64,000 nucleotides of DNA, taken from NCBI RefSeq assembly GCF_900109325.1, contig NZ_FNZU01000004.1, positions 124,001-188,000 of the forward strand, given 5' to 3'. The DNA is from Alkalibacterium pelagium (GTDB taxonomy: Bacteria; Bacillota; Bacilli; Lactobacillales; Carnobacteriaceae_A). The translations under genes and the position numbers were made by a program. Below the pieces are notes generated by a model. It worked only from the letters and a program-made list of their open reading frames with translations, searched no databases and was not told where the DNA came from. Shown here in pieces: positions 39,504 through 49,688 of the stretch (the first letter of the stretch is position 1; each line of letters begins with the position of its first letter).

Positions 39504-41231
39504 GTGCAAGAAAAATTACTTGAAGTAGAAAATCTAAGAATTTCATTTTCTACTGGAGATTCCCTTCTGGAAGTGGTATCAGATGTATCATTCGACATTG
39601 ACCACGGACAGACGATCGGAATCGTGGGCGAATCTGGAAGTGGAAAGAGCGTGTCCGCCCGTGCCATAATGCAGCTGTTGGGAAATAATGCAGAGGTTGG
39701 CTCTGAAAGCGTCATTAAGTTCAACGGGGAAGACATTTTAAGCAAGTCAGAAAAAGAAATGAGAAGAATTCGAGGAAATGACATCGGTATGATTTTCCAG
39801 GACCCGATGACCTCACTGAACCCTACGATGAAAGTTGGGAAACAGATTTCCGAAACGATTCGTATTCATGAAAATGCATCAAAGAAAGAAGCAGCTGCTA
39901 GAGCTAAAGAAATCATGCGTCTTGTTGGGATCCCAAACGTTGATGAACGATTTGATCAGTATCCCTTTGAGTTTTCTGGTGGAATGAGACAGCGGATCAT
40001 CATTGCCATTGCATTGGCTTGTAGTCCGAAACTGCTGATTGCAGATGAACCGACAACTGCCTTAGATGTAACGATTCAGGCTCAAATCCTGGACTTGTTG
40101 AAAGATATTCAGGAAAAAACAGGGACATCTATCTTGCTGATCACTCACGACTTCGGTGTAGTTGCCAATATGTGTGAGAAAATCGTTGTTATGAATCAGG
40201 GACGAGTAGTTGAAAGTGGAACGACTAGTGAAATATTTACGTCACCCAAAGAAGATTACACAAAGAAACTGCTGGCGGCCATCCCTAATCTGCATGAAGA
40301 AAAATCACCTGAGTCAAAAGAGAAGCTGATTCAGATTTATTCCGGTACGCGAGAAAAACTGATGGAAGTCAACAAGCTGGCAAAGCATTTCCCTATTGGA
40401 CGAAAGAACACATTAAAAGCTGTTGACAGCATATCGTTTGATATTTATAAAGGAGAGACGCTTGGACTGGTAGGGGAGTCCGGATCAGGAAAGTCTACTA
40501 CTGGACGAACACTTCTCCGCCTGCACGAAGCAACGAGTGGGGAAACTTTTTTTGAGGGAGAAGACCTGAATACCTATAAGAAGAAACAGATGAAAGAAAT
40601 GAGGAAAAAGGTCCAGTTTGTTTTCCAGGATCCGTATTCGTCATTAAATCCCCGCAAGAAAGTTGAAGATATCATTGGAGAAGCACTGGACATCCACAAA
40701 CTGGCTAAAAGCAAGAAACTGCGCAGAGAACGTGTAGAAGAACTGCTTACTTTAGTTGGTCTGGATAAATCATTCAGCCAGCGCTTCCCACATGAATTTT
40801 CAGGGGGGCAGCGTCAACGTATCGGTATCGCAAGAGCTCTAGCTGTTGAACCGGAATTCATTGTCCTTGACGAACCCTTATCTGCTCTGGATGCATCCGT
40901 CCAGCTGACAATAGTGGATCTTCTAGAAGAGCTGCAGCGCAAACTGAATCTGACTTATCTCTTTATTGCTCACGATCTGGCAACCGTCAAAAAATTGTCT
41001 GATCGAGTAGCGGTTATGTACAAAGGTCAGATCGTCGAGCTGACTGATTCAGAAGAACTCTTTACAAATCCGATGCATAATTACACAAGGAAATTGCTGT
41101 CAGCAATACCTGTACCAGATCCGCACTATACGGCAACGGATGCGTCATTTTCACATGACGATTCAGTCGAAATATCTCTAGAAGGCCAAACATTACAGGA
41201 AGTGAAAGCAAATCACTGGGTCATGCAGTAA
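39504..41231 (+). CDS. Fused double ATPase of the peptide ABC importer (DppD-DppF)
   Basis: 575 residues holding two complete ABC modules in one chain, as in GsiA-like proteins. Module 1 (about 1-265): Walker A GESGSGKS, signature FSGGMRQR, Walker [11 protein letters not shown]. Module 2 (about 285-560): [31 protein letters not shown]. Each is followed by the oligopeptide-type C-terminal segment ([20 protein letters not shown]). It powers the importer with the two permeases upstream. The start is GTG after AGAGGATGAAG. Confidence 0.93.
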   Translation: MQEKLLEVENLRISFSTGDSLLEVVSDVSFDIDHGQTIGIVGESGSGKSVSARAIMQLLGNNAEVGSESVIKFNGEDILSKSEKEMRRIRGNDIGMIFQDPMTSLNPTMKVGKQISETIRIHENASKKEAAARAKEIMRLVGIPNVDERFDQYPFEFSGGMRQRIIIAIALACSPKLLIADEPTTALDVTIQAQILDLLKDIQEKTGTSILLITHDFGVVANMCEKIVVMNQGRVVESGTTSEIFTSPKEDYTKKLLAAIPNLHEEKSPESKEKLIQIYSGTREKLMEVNKLAKHFPIGRKNTLKAVDSISFDIYKGETLGLVGESGSGKSTTGRTLLRLHEATSGETFFEGEDLNTYKKKQMKEMRKKVQFVFQDPYSSLNPRKKVEDIIGEALDIHKLAKSKKLRRERVEELLTLVGLDKSFSQRFPHEFSGGQRQRIGIARALAVEPEFIVLDEPLSALDASVQLTIVDLLEELQRKLNLTYLFIAHDLATVKKLSDRVAVMYKGQIVELTDSEELFTNPMHNYTRKLLSAIPVPDPHYTATDASFSHDDSVEISLEGQTLQEVKANHWVMQ

Positions 41232-41235
41232 ATTA

Positions 41236-41280
41236 AAACATGCACCCTATCAGGCGTAAAGACTGATAGGGTGCATGTTT
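41236..41280. terminator. Bidirectional terminator after the peptide importer operon
   Basis: A perfect 18-bp stem (41236-41253 with 41263-41280) has a nine-base loop, with A/T-rich flanks on both sides. Confidence 0.88.
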
Positions 41281-41282
41281 AT

Positions 41283-42056
41283 TTATGATTCGTCGTTTGT
41301 GTCATGTTCTTCAGTCAGGTGCTCATCGACAAGATATAAGTCATCGATAGTCGATTCATCTAATACTCTGTGGTATTCAATGCCATCCTCATTTCTTATC
41401 AGCGTGCTGCTTAAACGAGTGAACTCGATACGTAAGCCTTGTGCAGAGACGACGTATGTCTCTTCCTCAACATCAACTTCCAAATTTCTGTAAGTATTTA
41501 GTCCATCTTCAAGTCCTCTAGCAACCCATGCTTCTTCGAAGTCTGCACGTTCTTCGTCTGATATGTTGGGATTTGTCAGTCTAGGGTCATATATATTCAG
41601 TATACCGGCTCTATTGTTATCGAATGAGATGAAAGACTGGTCAAGTTCTCGGGTAGGATCGTAGTGAACTTCCCATGTCGAATTATATATATCGCTAGGA
41701 CTCAGGCCGTACTCATTTGTTTGTGTTGCCTGATGCTGTTGGAGACCCAGATAGACTAGGAAAATAGTTGCCGCTGTCAGCAGAAAACTAAGTACGATAT
41801 TAATGTATTTTCTACGCTCACTCTTCTTAACTTTTTCCGTGATGTGATCCACTAAACGGGAATCTTCTTTGACAAGGTCATCCAAAGGTATATCATATAT
41901 GTCACTCAATGTGACTAGGATGGTCAGATCCGGAAAGGTACGACCGACCTCCCAGCTCGAAATAGTCTGACGAGAGACGTGAAGGGTATCTGCCAGCTCC
42001 TTTTGAGTTAGTCCTGCTTCAAGTCTTTTTTCTTTGAGTTTATTTCCTAGTTTCAT
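41283..42056 (-). CDS. XRE-family regulator with a membrane anchor
   Basis: 257 residues. Residues 5-60 form an XRE HTH (LKEKRLEAGLTQKELADTLH, SRQTISSWEVGR). A single membrane helix (INIVLSFLLTAATIFLVYLG) is at about 97-116, and an acidic outer domain of about 140 residues follows, without a known family. This layout suggests a one-component sensor transmitting an extracellular signal; the target is unknown. AAAGGAGGC precedes the ATG. Confidence 0.82.
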   Translation of the reverse strand: MKLGNKLKEKRLEAGLTQKELADTLHVSRQTISSWEVGRTFPDLTILVTLSDIYDIPLDDLVKEDSRLVDHITEKVKKSERRKYINIVLSFLLTAATIFLVYLGLQQHQATQTNEYGLSPSDIYNSTWEVHYDPTRELDQSFISFDNNRAGILNIYDPRLTNPNISDEERADFEEAWVARGLEDGLNTYRNLEVDVEEETYVVSAQGLRIEFTRLSSTLIRNEDGIEYHRVLDESTIDDLYLVDEHLTEEHDTNDES

Positions 42057-42373
42057 TTATCTGCCTCCTTTAATGGCTTAATTTAATTGTATAATTAGCA
42101 ATGGGATAAATCCAGCTACAGGATGTGGAAGGGACGAAAAAGCTTGTCATATCAGACGCTACAGTTTGTAGCAGTAGTCTAAAGATCAAATTATAGTCCC
42201 GGAAGAGTGTAATCAGCTATGGAGTCATGACCCTTTAACTAGTAGGATAGTATTATTTGTTGACCCATGTGAACTTACCGAATAAAAGGACGATAAGATT
42301 GAGGTAATGTAAAAATAACAAATGATGGGATATGTTAGGTCTCATTTTTTATCGTGGAGTAAGGGAGGACGTT
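42057..42373. other. Intergenic region, 317 bases
   Basis: It holds a weak rightward promoter candidate (TTGACC 42260-42265, 17 bases, TAAAAG 42283-42288) for the kinase gene and the ribosome site of the regulator. Nothing else is recognised. Confidence 0.35.
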
Positions 42374-42913
42374 ATGAAACGCGTAACCATTGTAGGACCA
42401 TCAGGATCGGGTAAGTCAACTTTAGCAAGGCAAGTAGGAAATCTATTTCATCTGCCTGTTTTTCATATGGATCAGCTCTTCTTTGATCCGGGGTGGGTTG
42501 AAAAATCAAAAGAAGAATTAGCTGAATTAGTAGAATCTATCTTAGAATCAAACGACGAATGGGTGATTGAAGGAAACTATAACCGAACATTGAAGTCCAG
42601 ACTGGCTCATAGTACTCACCTGATCATTTTAGATTATCCGAGGCATTTATATGTTTACCGAGTGATCAGGCGTTTATTTACTTCTTATGGGAAAGTAAGA
42701 GAAGATATGGCTCCTGGCTGCCCTGAAAGAATCGATCTTGCTTTTCTCAAGTATGTCTGGAACTTTAAAACCAAACGTCGGGATAAACTCTTACAGACTG
42801 TTCAGGCTCATTTACCGGAAACTTGCGAACTGACCGTTTTTAAAAATCCAACCGAATGCGAGCTTTACTTTAAAACAATCCAGGAAAAAGAGAGTAATAA
42901 TTATATGGGATAA
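42374..42913 (+). CDS. FlaR-like P-loop nucleotide kinase (DNA topology modulation protein family)
   Basis: 179 residues resembling proteins annotated as DNA topology modulation protein / adenylate-kinase-like. Walker A is GPSGSGKSTLAR at about 8-19, with a family-typical VFHMDQLFFDPGW and EWVIEGNYNRTL. A HLIILDYPRHLYVYRVIRR segment corresponds to the Walker B/lid region. The biochemical substrate is unknown. ATG at 42374 follows GGGAGGACG; the TTG-initiated extension to 42332 lacks a ribosome site. Confidence 0.78.
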   Translation: MKRVTIVGPSGSGKSTLARQVGNLFHLPVFHMDQLFFDPGWVEKSKEELAELVESILESNDEWVIEGNYNRTLKSRLAHSTHLIILDYPRHLYVYRVIRRLFTSYGKVREDMAPGCPERIDLAFLKYVWNFKTKRRDKLLQTVQAHLPETCELTVFKNPTECELYFKTIQEKESNNYMG

Positions 42914-43073
42914 AGTGTCATTAAGTGCTCGGACTTTCATAAATTACAGGCTTTAAAATTTAACAAGTGCTATTCCTAGTGGCTATTCTTGGTAGGATAA
43001 ATAAGGTTATGCTACAGTAAACTAAAGTAGACCGAACGTAAACCCTTATAGAATCAGGAAAGGAGCCTTTTTT

Positions 43074-45446
43074 ATGAGTGAAGTCAATTACTCTTCTAAA
43101 GATTATCTGAATAAAGTGGATGCCTGGTGGCGGGCGGCGAATTATCTATCGATCGGACAGATTTATCTGAAAGACAATCCTCTGCTCAAGCGTCCCTTAA
43201 AAAAAGAGGATATCAAAATCAACCCAATCGGGCATTGGGGGACTGTTCCAGGACAGAACTTTGTTTATGCCCACTTGAATAGAGTCATCAATAAGTACGA
43301 TCTGAACATGTTCTTCATTGAAGGACCAGGTCACGGCGGTCAAGTCATGGTGTCAAATGCCTATTTAGATGGAAGTTACTCAGAAGTCTATCCAGATATT
43401 ACAACTGACGAAGAGGGAATGGCAAAACTCTTTCAGCAGTTCTCTTTCCCTGGAGGAATAGGCTCTCATGCGGCTCCGGAGACACCAGGGTCGATTCACG
43501 AGGGTGGGGAGCTGGGTTACGCCCTGTCTCATGCGACAGGTGCGGTACTGGATCACCCTGATCTGATTGCTGCAGTTACTATTGGTGACGGAGAAGCTGA
43601 AACTGGTGCATTGGCTACCTCCTGGTTCTCAAATGTCTTCATCAATCCCGTAACGGACGGGGCAGTCCTGCCTGTCCTGCATTTGAATGACTACAAAATT
43701 GCAAATCCGACGATTCTTTCGCGCAAGTCGGATGAAGAACTGACGAAATACTTTGAAGGTCTCGGCTGGACCCCTTTATTTGTCGAAGGAAATGAACCAG
43801 ACAGCATGCATCCGAAAATGGCTGACACATTGGATCAGGCGATCGAACAGATTCAGTCTATTCAAAAAAACGCGCGTCAAAAGTCGGCAGAAGATACTGA
43901 GATGCCGCACTGGCCGGTAGTTATTCTTCGCAGTCCAAAAGGATGGACGGGACCTGAAGAATGGGACGGCGAGCCGGTTGAAGGGACATTTCGTTCGCAT
44001 CAGGTACCGATTCCTGCAGAGCAAGGAAGCATGGAATACAGCGAAGCGTTAACTGACTGGATGACCGCTTACCGACCGGATGAGCTCTTTGACGAAGAGG
44101 GCAAATTGATCGAAGAGTTGAAAGCTATCGCACCAAAAGGAAACAGACGGATGGGAGCCAATCCAGTAACCAATGGAGGCATCGATCCGAAACCATTGAA
44201 GATTCCTGACTGGCACAGACATGCACTTGAAATTTCTACGCCTGGAGCTGAAAAGGAAAAGGATATGATGGTGTTCGGTCGATTTGCCCGTGACATCATT
44301 GATGCAAATCCAGAAAATTTCCGGATCATCAGTACCGATGAACTGAAGTCCAATCGGCTGAATGAAGTCCTGGAGACGACAGATCGCCAGTGGATGGAAG
44401 ATATTGACGAACCGGAAGATGAAGCTCAGTCAAGTACCGGACGTGTGATCGATTCACAGTTGTCCGAGCATCAGGCTGAAGGCTGGATGGAAGGCTATGT
44501 GCTGACAGGCCGCCATGGGTTCTTTGTCAGTTATGAAGGCTTTCTGCGCATTGTCGATTCGATGCTGACGCAGCATTTTAAATGGATACGAAAAGCTGAT
44601 GAACAGAAGTGGCGCCGCAAGTATCCGTCACTGAACATCATTGCGTCATCATCAGTTTTCCAGCAGGATCATAATGGCTATACGCACCAGGATCCTGGCA
44701 TCAGCACGCATCTGGCCGACAAGAAGCGTGAATACATCAGAGCATACTTCCCGGCTGATGCCAATTCACTGATGGCTGTCATGAATAAAGTTCTGACCTC
44801 GACACAGAAAGTGAACCTCATTGTGTCAAGTAAGCATCCGCGTCCGCAGTTCTATTCAGCAGAAGAAGCAGAAGAGCTGGTCGACAAAGGACTTAAAGTG
44901 ATCGACTGGGCAAGCGTCAATGACTCAGACGACCCGGATATCGTCATCGCCGCTGCCGGAACAGAACCGAATCTGGAAGCCCTGGCCGCGGTATCGATTC
45001 TGCACGAGGCCTATCCCGATTTGAGTATCCGATTCATCAACGTGGTGGATTTGTTAAAACTGGCCAGCCAGAAAAAGGATTCACGTGGCTTGAGTGACGA
45101 CGCCTTTAATAAGTTGTTTACTAAGGATAAACCTGTTCTCTTCGCTTTCCATGGGTATGAAGGGTTAATAAGAGACTTGTTTTTCGATAGAGAAAACAGA
45201 CAGCTGATCACTCATGGCTACCGGGAAAATGGGAACGTGACGACGCCATTCGATATGCGAGTAGTCAATGAACTCGACCGTTTCCATCTGGCGAAAGACG
45301 CTGTCCATGTAGTATACGGTGACCAGGCTGTAGATTTTGAAAACGAGATGGACCAGCTGCTGGACAAGCATTACCAGTACATTCGAGAATACGGCGATGA
45401 TATGCCCGAAGTGACCGAATGGAAATGGGAGCCTTTGGATAAATAG
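43074..45446 (+). CDS. xfp: Xylulose-5-phosphate/fructose-6-phosphate phosphoketolase
   Basis: Thiamine-diphosphate enzyme of 790 residues, the family's usual length. It splits xylulose-5-P (and often fructose-6-P) with phosphate to acetyl-P plus glyceraldehyde-3-P (or erythrose-4-P), the key step of heterofermentative pentose use. Motifs: [43 protein letters not shown], ThDP-binding GDGEAETG near 171, and [16 protein letters not shown]. It stands alone with AAAGGAGCC before the ATG and a strong terminator after. Whether fructose-6-P is used cannot be read from sequence. Confidence 0.96.
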   Translation: MSEVNYSSKDYLNKVDAWWRAANYLSIGQIYLKDNPLLKRPLKKEDIKINPIGHWGTVPGQNFVYAHLNRVINKYDLNMFFIEGPGHGGQVMVSNAYLDGSYSEVYPDITTDEEGMAKLFQQFSFPGGIGSHAAPETPGSIHEGGELGYALSHATGAVLDHPDLIAAVTIGDGEAETGALATSWFSNVFINPVTDGAVLPVLHLNDYKIANPTILSRKSDEELTKYFEGLGWTPLFVEGNEPDSMHPKMADTLDQAIEQIQSIQKNARQKSAEDTEMPHWPVVILRSPKGWTGPEEWDGEPVEGTFRSHQVPIPAEQGSMEYSEALTDWMTAYRPDELFDEEGKLIEELKAIAPKGNRRMGANPVTNGGIDPKPLKIPDWHRHALEISTPGAEKEKDMMVFGRFARDIIDANPENFRIISTDELKSNRLNEVLETTDRQWMEDIDEPEDEAQSSTGRVIDSQLSEHQAEGWMEGYVLTGRHGFFVSYEGFLRIVDSMLTQHFKWIRKADEQKWRRKYPSLNIIASSSVFQQDHNGYTHQDPGISTHLADKKREYIRAYFPADANSLMAVMNKVLTSTQKVNLIVSSKHPRPQFYSAEEAEELVDKGLKVIDWASVNDSDDPDIVIAAAGTEPNLEALAAVSILHEAYPDLSIRFINVVDLLKLASQKKDSRGLSDDAFNKLFTKDKPVLFAFHGYEGLIRDLFFDRENRQLITHGYRENGNVTTPFDMRVVNELDRFHLAKDAVHVVYGDQAVDFENEMDQLLDKHYQYIREYGDDMPEVTEWKWEPLDK

Positions 45447-45480
45447 GAATGTGAGAACTCGTCTATATTTAAAAAATAAC

Positions 45481-45520
45481 AGCCCACGATCTTCAGAGGA
45501 GACTGAAGGTCGTGGGCTTT
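45481..45520. terminator. Terminator between xfp and the DUF898 gene
   Basis: A 16-bp stem (45481-45496 with 45503-45518, one G-U) has a six-base loop; T follows on the right and A-rich sequence on the left, so it may serve both convergent genes. Confidence 0.82.
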
Positions 45521-45529
45521 ATGTATGGA

Positions 45530-45874
45530 TTAACTGACAAAATGCGTGTGCTTGGCTTTCCAGTCTTCCAATTTAATGCGAACCCAGAAGCCGTAAATGC
45601 CGAATGTAATGATGGTCAGTGCCCACCACTTGATCCAGTTACCGAATAGTCCGGCTGCTGACCCTGAAAAGTGCAGACGACGGCCGTCTATAACTGTGTG
45701 GTTGATCCGCCATCCAAAGAGTCTGCATAAACTCCAAGGATATAAGAGACCAAAAGATAAAACTGTAGCGATCAGGCCGAGAAGTGACCAGCCAATCAGC
45801 TGAAACAGCCCGCCATCAAAAAATGACTGCCGTCCATTTCTCTGTTCGAGTGCAGAACGTGTGCTTGTTTCCAT
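45530..45874 (-). CDS. DUF898/YjgN-family small membrane protein
   Basis: 114 residues with two hydrophobic segments (LIGWSLLGLIATVLSFGLLY and WWALTIITFGIYGFW). The DUF898 signatures SFFDGGLF, LYPWSLCRLFGWRI and TVIDGRRLHFSG are present. Family function is unknown. CGAGGTGG precedes the ATG. Confidence 0.78.
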   Translation of the reverse strand: METSTRSALEQRNGRQSFFDGGLFQLIGWSLLGLIATVLSFGLLYPWSLCRLFGWRINHTVIDGRRLHFSGSAAGLFGNWIKWWALTIITFGIYGFWVRIKLEDWKAKHTHFVS

Positions 45875-45998
45875 GTAGCATCCACCTCGTATGTATAATA
45901 ATATGTACAGATTCAGTATACAACAAGTTCAGCACTACACAATAGTTAAAGAGCAAAAAAGTACTGATTAGAGTACTTTTTGCTCTTTCTATTATTAA

Positions 45999-47540
45999 TT
46001 ACTCCATCTTTTTCAGTGGTTTCACAGCTGGCCCTTCCAGAACCTCTCCCTCATAAGAAAAGCGGGAGCCGTGACATGGGCAGTCCCAGGATCGTTCTCC
46101 GTCGTTCCAGTCGAGCCCGCAACCCATATGCGTACAGGTGGTTTTGACTAGATGAACAGTTCCGTCTTTGTCACGATAGCCGCCGACTTTCTTGCCGTCA
46201 ACTGAGACAAAGCCGCCTTCATCTGGGCGCAGTTGGTCAGGGGTCTTGTGCGGCCGCTTGGCTTTGGTCCAGACAAAGTCTTTACTGACAGACACATTCT
46301 TCTTAGCGAACTGGCCGGCATCTTTCAGTTTCAGCTTGCTGCGCAATGGATTCAAGAGACCGGAGTAGGCATTTGGACGGTCCAAGAGTTGATCAGTCAG
46401 TACTTTGGCAGCCGTAGCACCCATTGCCATTCCCCATTTATTGAAGCCGGTTGCGACATACGTATTGCCTGAAAGAAGCGACATCTGTCCGACATAAGGC
46501 ACTTTATCCAGCGTCGTCATGTCTTGCGCCGACCAGTGATTGCGGACAGTCTTAAGGTCGAAGTGGTCTTTTCCGTAAGATTCCAGATTGGTGTAATGTT
46601 CCTGATTAGGCACGCTGCTTTTCCCAGTCTGATGCCCTTCTCCGCCAATCAGCAGTAATGTTTCACCATCATCATTTTCGACTGAACGCAGAGAACGACT
46701 TGGTGATTCAGCATTGATGTACATGCCTTCAGGGATCGGTCCGCCAACATCTGCCAACAGACCATATGAGCGTTTGATCGTCAGTTTTGAAAAATACAGC
46801 CCGTTGAAGTCGTTGAATGGATAATGTGTAGCAACGACGATTTTCTTGCAGTCGATGACTGAGCCATGTTCCGTCAGGAGGCCTGTTTTCTTTTTCAGCT
46901 GACTGACTACGCGAGTCTGCTCGTATATTTTTCCTCCGAGGCGAATGGTTTCTTCCACAAGTCCAGCGAGGAATTTCACAGGATGAAACTGAGCCTGGCC
47001 AGTCATGGTCAATGCTGCGGTCGTGCTGAATGGGAGCTCCCTTACTTGTCCCAGTGTCAGAAACCCGTCGATCCCCAATTCAGCATAAGCACGGGATTCT
47101 TTCTCGATCTGTTTTTTCCCTTTTTCAGTTGTTGAGAAAACAATGGCATCTCTCTCGTCAAGGTCACAGCCGATTCCTAATTGCTCAGCTGTCTGTCTGA
47201 CAAAACGCAGGCCATCCATGTTAGCGTCGTAATAGAGTCGGGCTTTATCTTCGTTGAACGTGCTGATCAGTTCGTCATAAATAAGAGAGTGCTGAGCCGT
47301 CAGTTTGGCCGTCGTATTACCGGTCACTCCGGTAAGCAGGTCTCTTGCTTCGACAAGGGTAACGTCCTTTCCCTCTTTAGCCAGCAGATAGGCGGTAATG
47401 ATTCCGACAATCCCGCCGCCTACAACGGCAAATTCAGTTGTCACGTCGTCCTGAAGTGATGGGAAATGAGGAACGGGATGTTTAAGCCAGTAGGAATTAG
47501 GAAACTGCGAGAAGGAAGAATCAGTATAGTCATTTGCCAT
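45999..47540 (-). CDS. FAD-dependent oxidoreductase with C-terminal Rieske domain
   Basis: 513 residues. A DAO-type FAD domain (VVGGGIVGIITAYLLAKEGK near 38; KIVVATHYPFND) covers about 1-400. Residues about 430-513 are a Rieske [2Fe-2S] domain with CTHMGC and CPCHGSRF. The same fusion is common in Firmicutes and probably oxidises a glycine- or amine-like substrate, with electrons leaving through the cluster; the substrate is not known. AGAGGTGG precedes the ATG. It is a single gene. Confidence 0.9.
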   Translation of the reverse strand: MANDYTDSSFSQFPNSYWLKHPVPHFPSLQDDVTTEFAVVGGGIVGIITAYLLAKEGKDVTLVEARDLLTGVTGNTTAKLTAQHSLIYDELISTFNEDKARLYYDANMDGLRFVRQTAEQLGIGCDLDERDAIVFSTTEKGKKQIEKESRAYAELGIDGFLTLGQVRELPFSTTAALTMTGQAQFHPVKFLAGLVEETIRLGGKIYEQTRVVSQLKKKTGLLTEHGSVIDCKKIVVATHYPFNDFNGLYFSKLTIKRSYGLLADVGGPIPEGMYINAESPSRSLRSVENDDGETLLLIGGEGHQTGKSSVPNQEHYTNLESYGKDHFDLKTVRNHWSAQDMTTLDKVPYVGQMSLLSGNTYVATGFNKWGMAMGATAAKVLTDQLLDRPNAYSGLLNPLRSKLKLKDAGQFAKKNVSVSKDFVWTKAKRPHKTPDQLRPDEGGFVSVDGKKVGGYRDKDGTVHLVKTTCTHMGCGLDWNDGERSWDCPCHGSRFSYEGEVLEGPAVKPLKKME

Positions 47541-47778
47541 AATACAGCCACCTCTTTTTATAGTCTAAGTACGAGTTTATGTTTCCTAGAGTATAGCACT
47601 CTCGATTTTTAAAAGAAAAGGATAACCCTATTGTAAGGCATAGGAGAGGGGGGAGATACAATCACATATTATTACTTATAATTAACAATTTCTATTTTTA
47701 GTAGTTACAGCATCTAAAGAATAAGCTACAATAAGCGTATCAAAGTATCTATTCTGAAAAGAAAGGAGGAAAAATATT

Positions 47779-48045
47779 ATGGAAGTCGCACCTATACTGA
47801 CTCAACCGCTAAGTCTAGTTCTTCTAATATTTGTAGGAGCACTGGTACTGCGCCATTTCACACATAGGGGAGCCAAGATTAAGGCTAAACACCTGCAGTC
47901 TGAAGGGGAAAACAATCAGACAGTTGATACAAAAAGCTTGATTAACTATGTAAGCGAAATGAACGAGCTGACCCAGGCATCATTTTTTGTTTATTTTCTT
48001 CTTTTTATCTCTGCCATAGTTCTGGCATTCTACATTTATAATTAA
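47779..48045 (+). CDS. Small membrane protein of unknown function
   Basis: 88 residues with two membrane helices (LSLVLLIFVGALVLRHF; FFVYFLLFISAIVLAFYIYN) joined by a basic/polar loop. No family is recognised. GAAAGGAGG precedes the ATG. Confidence 0.6.
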   Translation: MEVAPILTQPLSLVLLIFVGALVLRHFTHRGAKIKAKHLQSEGENNQTVDTKSLINYVSEMNELTQASFFVYFLLFISAIVLAFYIYN

Positions 48046-48163
48046 TCAGCTAATAATTTCAGTAGAAAACCTTCCTGGCCGATCGAAGCAGCTGTTTCTG
48101 ATAGAATAGAAAGAGATACATAGATCAAACTGCCAGCGAATAAGGTCTAAAGGAGGGACTTCC

Positions 48164-48769
48164 ATGTGCGGAAGATATGGACTGACGGTCTCAAAAGAAG
48201 AATTGATTGAAAGGTACCACCTCGATCAGGATGCGTACACATTAGGGGACTATTCATTTGAGGAAAAGGAAGAGATTTTTCCGACGACCAGCAATATTGT
48301 CCTGCTACCGAATAAGAAACTCTATCTAGTCAAGTGGGGCTTCACTCCAGGATTTGCAAAACGGCCGCTGATCAATGCCCGTTCAGAAAGTATACTGGAG
48401 AAGAAAACCTTTAAAGAGCCGTTTATTAGTAAACGGTGCCTCGTGCCTGCAAGTTACTTTTTTGAGTGGCAGTCAGTAGAAGGTCAGAAGAAAAAAGACA
48501 AGAAGCGCATCGCAGTTAGCGATCTGTCGGTCTTTTCAATGGCAGGCGTGTGTGAACGCTACGAGGATGAGGATGGAAACAGCATACTGACCTTTGCGAT
48601 CCTCACAACTGAAGCGAATGACCAGGTGAGACCGATCCATGACCGCATGCCGGTCATTCTGGAGCCTGAACAGGAACAGCTGTATCTTGATCTCGAAGCT
48701 GATCCCGAAAAGGTACACGACCTGCTTAAACCCATCGATAAAAAGTTAGTGATTGAAGACAGCCAGTAA
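48164..48769 (+). CDS. SRAP-domain DNA-protein crosslink peptidase (YedK/HMCES family)
   Basis: 201 residues. Cys2 becomes the N-terminal nucleophile after Met removal (MCGRYGL) and forms a thiazolidine crosslink with abasic sites in single-stranded DNA, protecting them (established for YedK/HMCES). Other conserved features are KWGFTPGFA, INARSESI, CLVPASYFFEW with Glu, and the catalytic His in PIHDRMPVIL. AAGGAGGG precedes the ATG. Confidence 0.92.
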   Translation: MCGRYGLTVSKEELIERYHLDQDAYTLGDYSFEEKEEIFPTTSNIVLLPNKKLYLVKWGFTPGFAKRPLINARSESILEKKTFKEPFISKRCLVPASYFFEWQSVEGQKKKDKKRIAVSDLSVFSMAGVCERYEDEDGNSILTFAILTTEANDQVRPIHDRMPVILEPEQEQLYLDLEADPEKVHDLLKPIDKKLVIEDSQ

Positions 48770-48981
48770 CAGTTGAGTTTAGAGCATCTTGAGCAGCTGA
48801 ACTGTATTCTACTTGATGTATAATGTAGTACAGTCTATCTTCTCCCTCATAAACTGAACCAATCCGAGGATGGATAGAGTACAGACTAAAGCTTAACGCG
48901 TAAACTTTAGTTCGAAGCATTTAGAATGTAGTTCAGCAGCAATAACTGTCTTAAACTGAAACAACCTGTCAGTTTAAAAGG

Positions 48982-49009
48982 AAAAAAGCAGGAGCATTCC
49001 TGCTTTTTT
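48982..49009. terminator. Bidirectional terminator before the VOC gene
   Basis: A perfect AAAAAAGCAGGA/TCCTGCTTTTTT stem with a GCAT loop lies downstream of the leftward VOC gene and the rightward SRAP gene. The 190 bases between it and the SRAP gene show nothing else. Confidence 0.85.
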
Positions 49010-49027
49010 ATCTGCCTGGCTATGTCC

Positions 49028-49444
49028 TCACTGCTCACCGGCTTTTTCAGCTTGCGTTTTCAGAGTGTCCGGTTTGTCGGTCCATTCCAGAAACTCCATG
49101 CGGTGACCGAAGAAGCTGTACGTATAAAAGCGACGGGCTCCGGGCATGTTGGAGTCTTCCTCATAAGCGACGCCATGGTCGTCAAGCCGATCCATCAGAC
49201 CCTGAATATTTTTGACATCAAAAGCGGGATGTCCTCTTTTTTCAGGCCGATGATCTGCATCCAGTCCGACATGGATAATGTGCCGGCCCATATCAAACCA
49301 GAGGCTGTCAAAATGGCTCAAAGACTGAGGCTTCTCGACTTCGGGACACCCAAGGACCTCTACAAAGAAGTGTCTGACCTCTTTTTCTGTCCCTAAGGGT
49401 GCGGTAATCTGAAAGTGGTCCAGACCATTGAATGAAAATGTCAT
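49028..49444 (-). CDS. VOC-superfamily (glyoxalase/dioxygenase-like) protein
   Basis: 138 residues with the paired beta-alpha-beta-beta-beta arrangement: FNGLDHFQITAPLGTEKEVR at the start and a GHRMEFLEWT metal-ligand Glu near the end. It resembles YwbC/YraH-like small VOC proteins. Substrate unknown. AAAAGGAG precedes the ATG. Confidence 0.78.
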   Translation of the reverse strand: MTFSFNGLDHFQITAPLGTEKEVRHFFVEVLGCPEVEKPQSLSHFDSLWFDMGRHIIHVGLDADHRPEKRGHPAFDVKNIQGLMDRLDDHGVAYEEDSNMPGARRFYTYSFFGHRMEFLEWTDKPDTLKTQAEKAGEQ

Positions 49445-49688
49445 CTATCGATCGTCTCCTTTTAGTGTTTGGTCCTAGTGTAGCACATTTTTCGTCAGCC
49501 TATAGAGTAGAGGGTGCATACCCATTATGGGCTCTTAAATCTCCTATCCTAAATAGGTCCTGATCAATTCTAAGGATGCAACCCAGAGAAAAACGATGGT
49601 ATAATTTCCTTTCGCTAACGCTTGCATTTTTACATAAGTATGCTTAAATTAAGGTAAAGATGGGATCATCGAATGAGTGGAGGCTGTC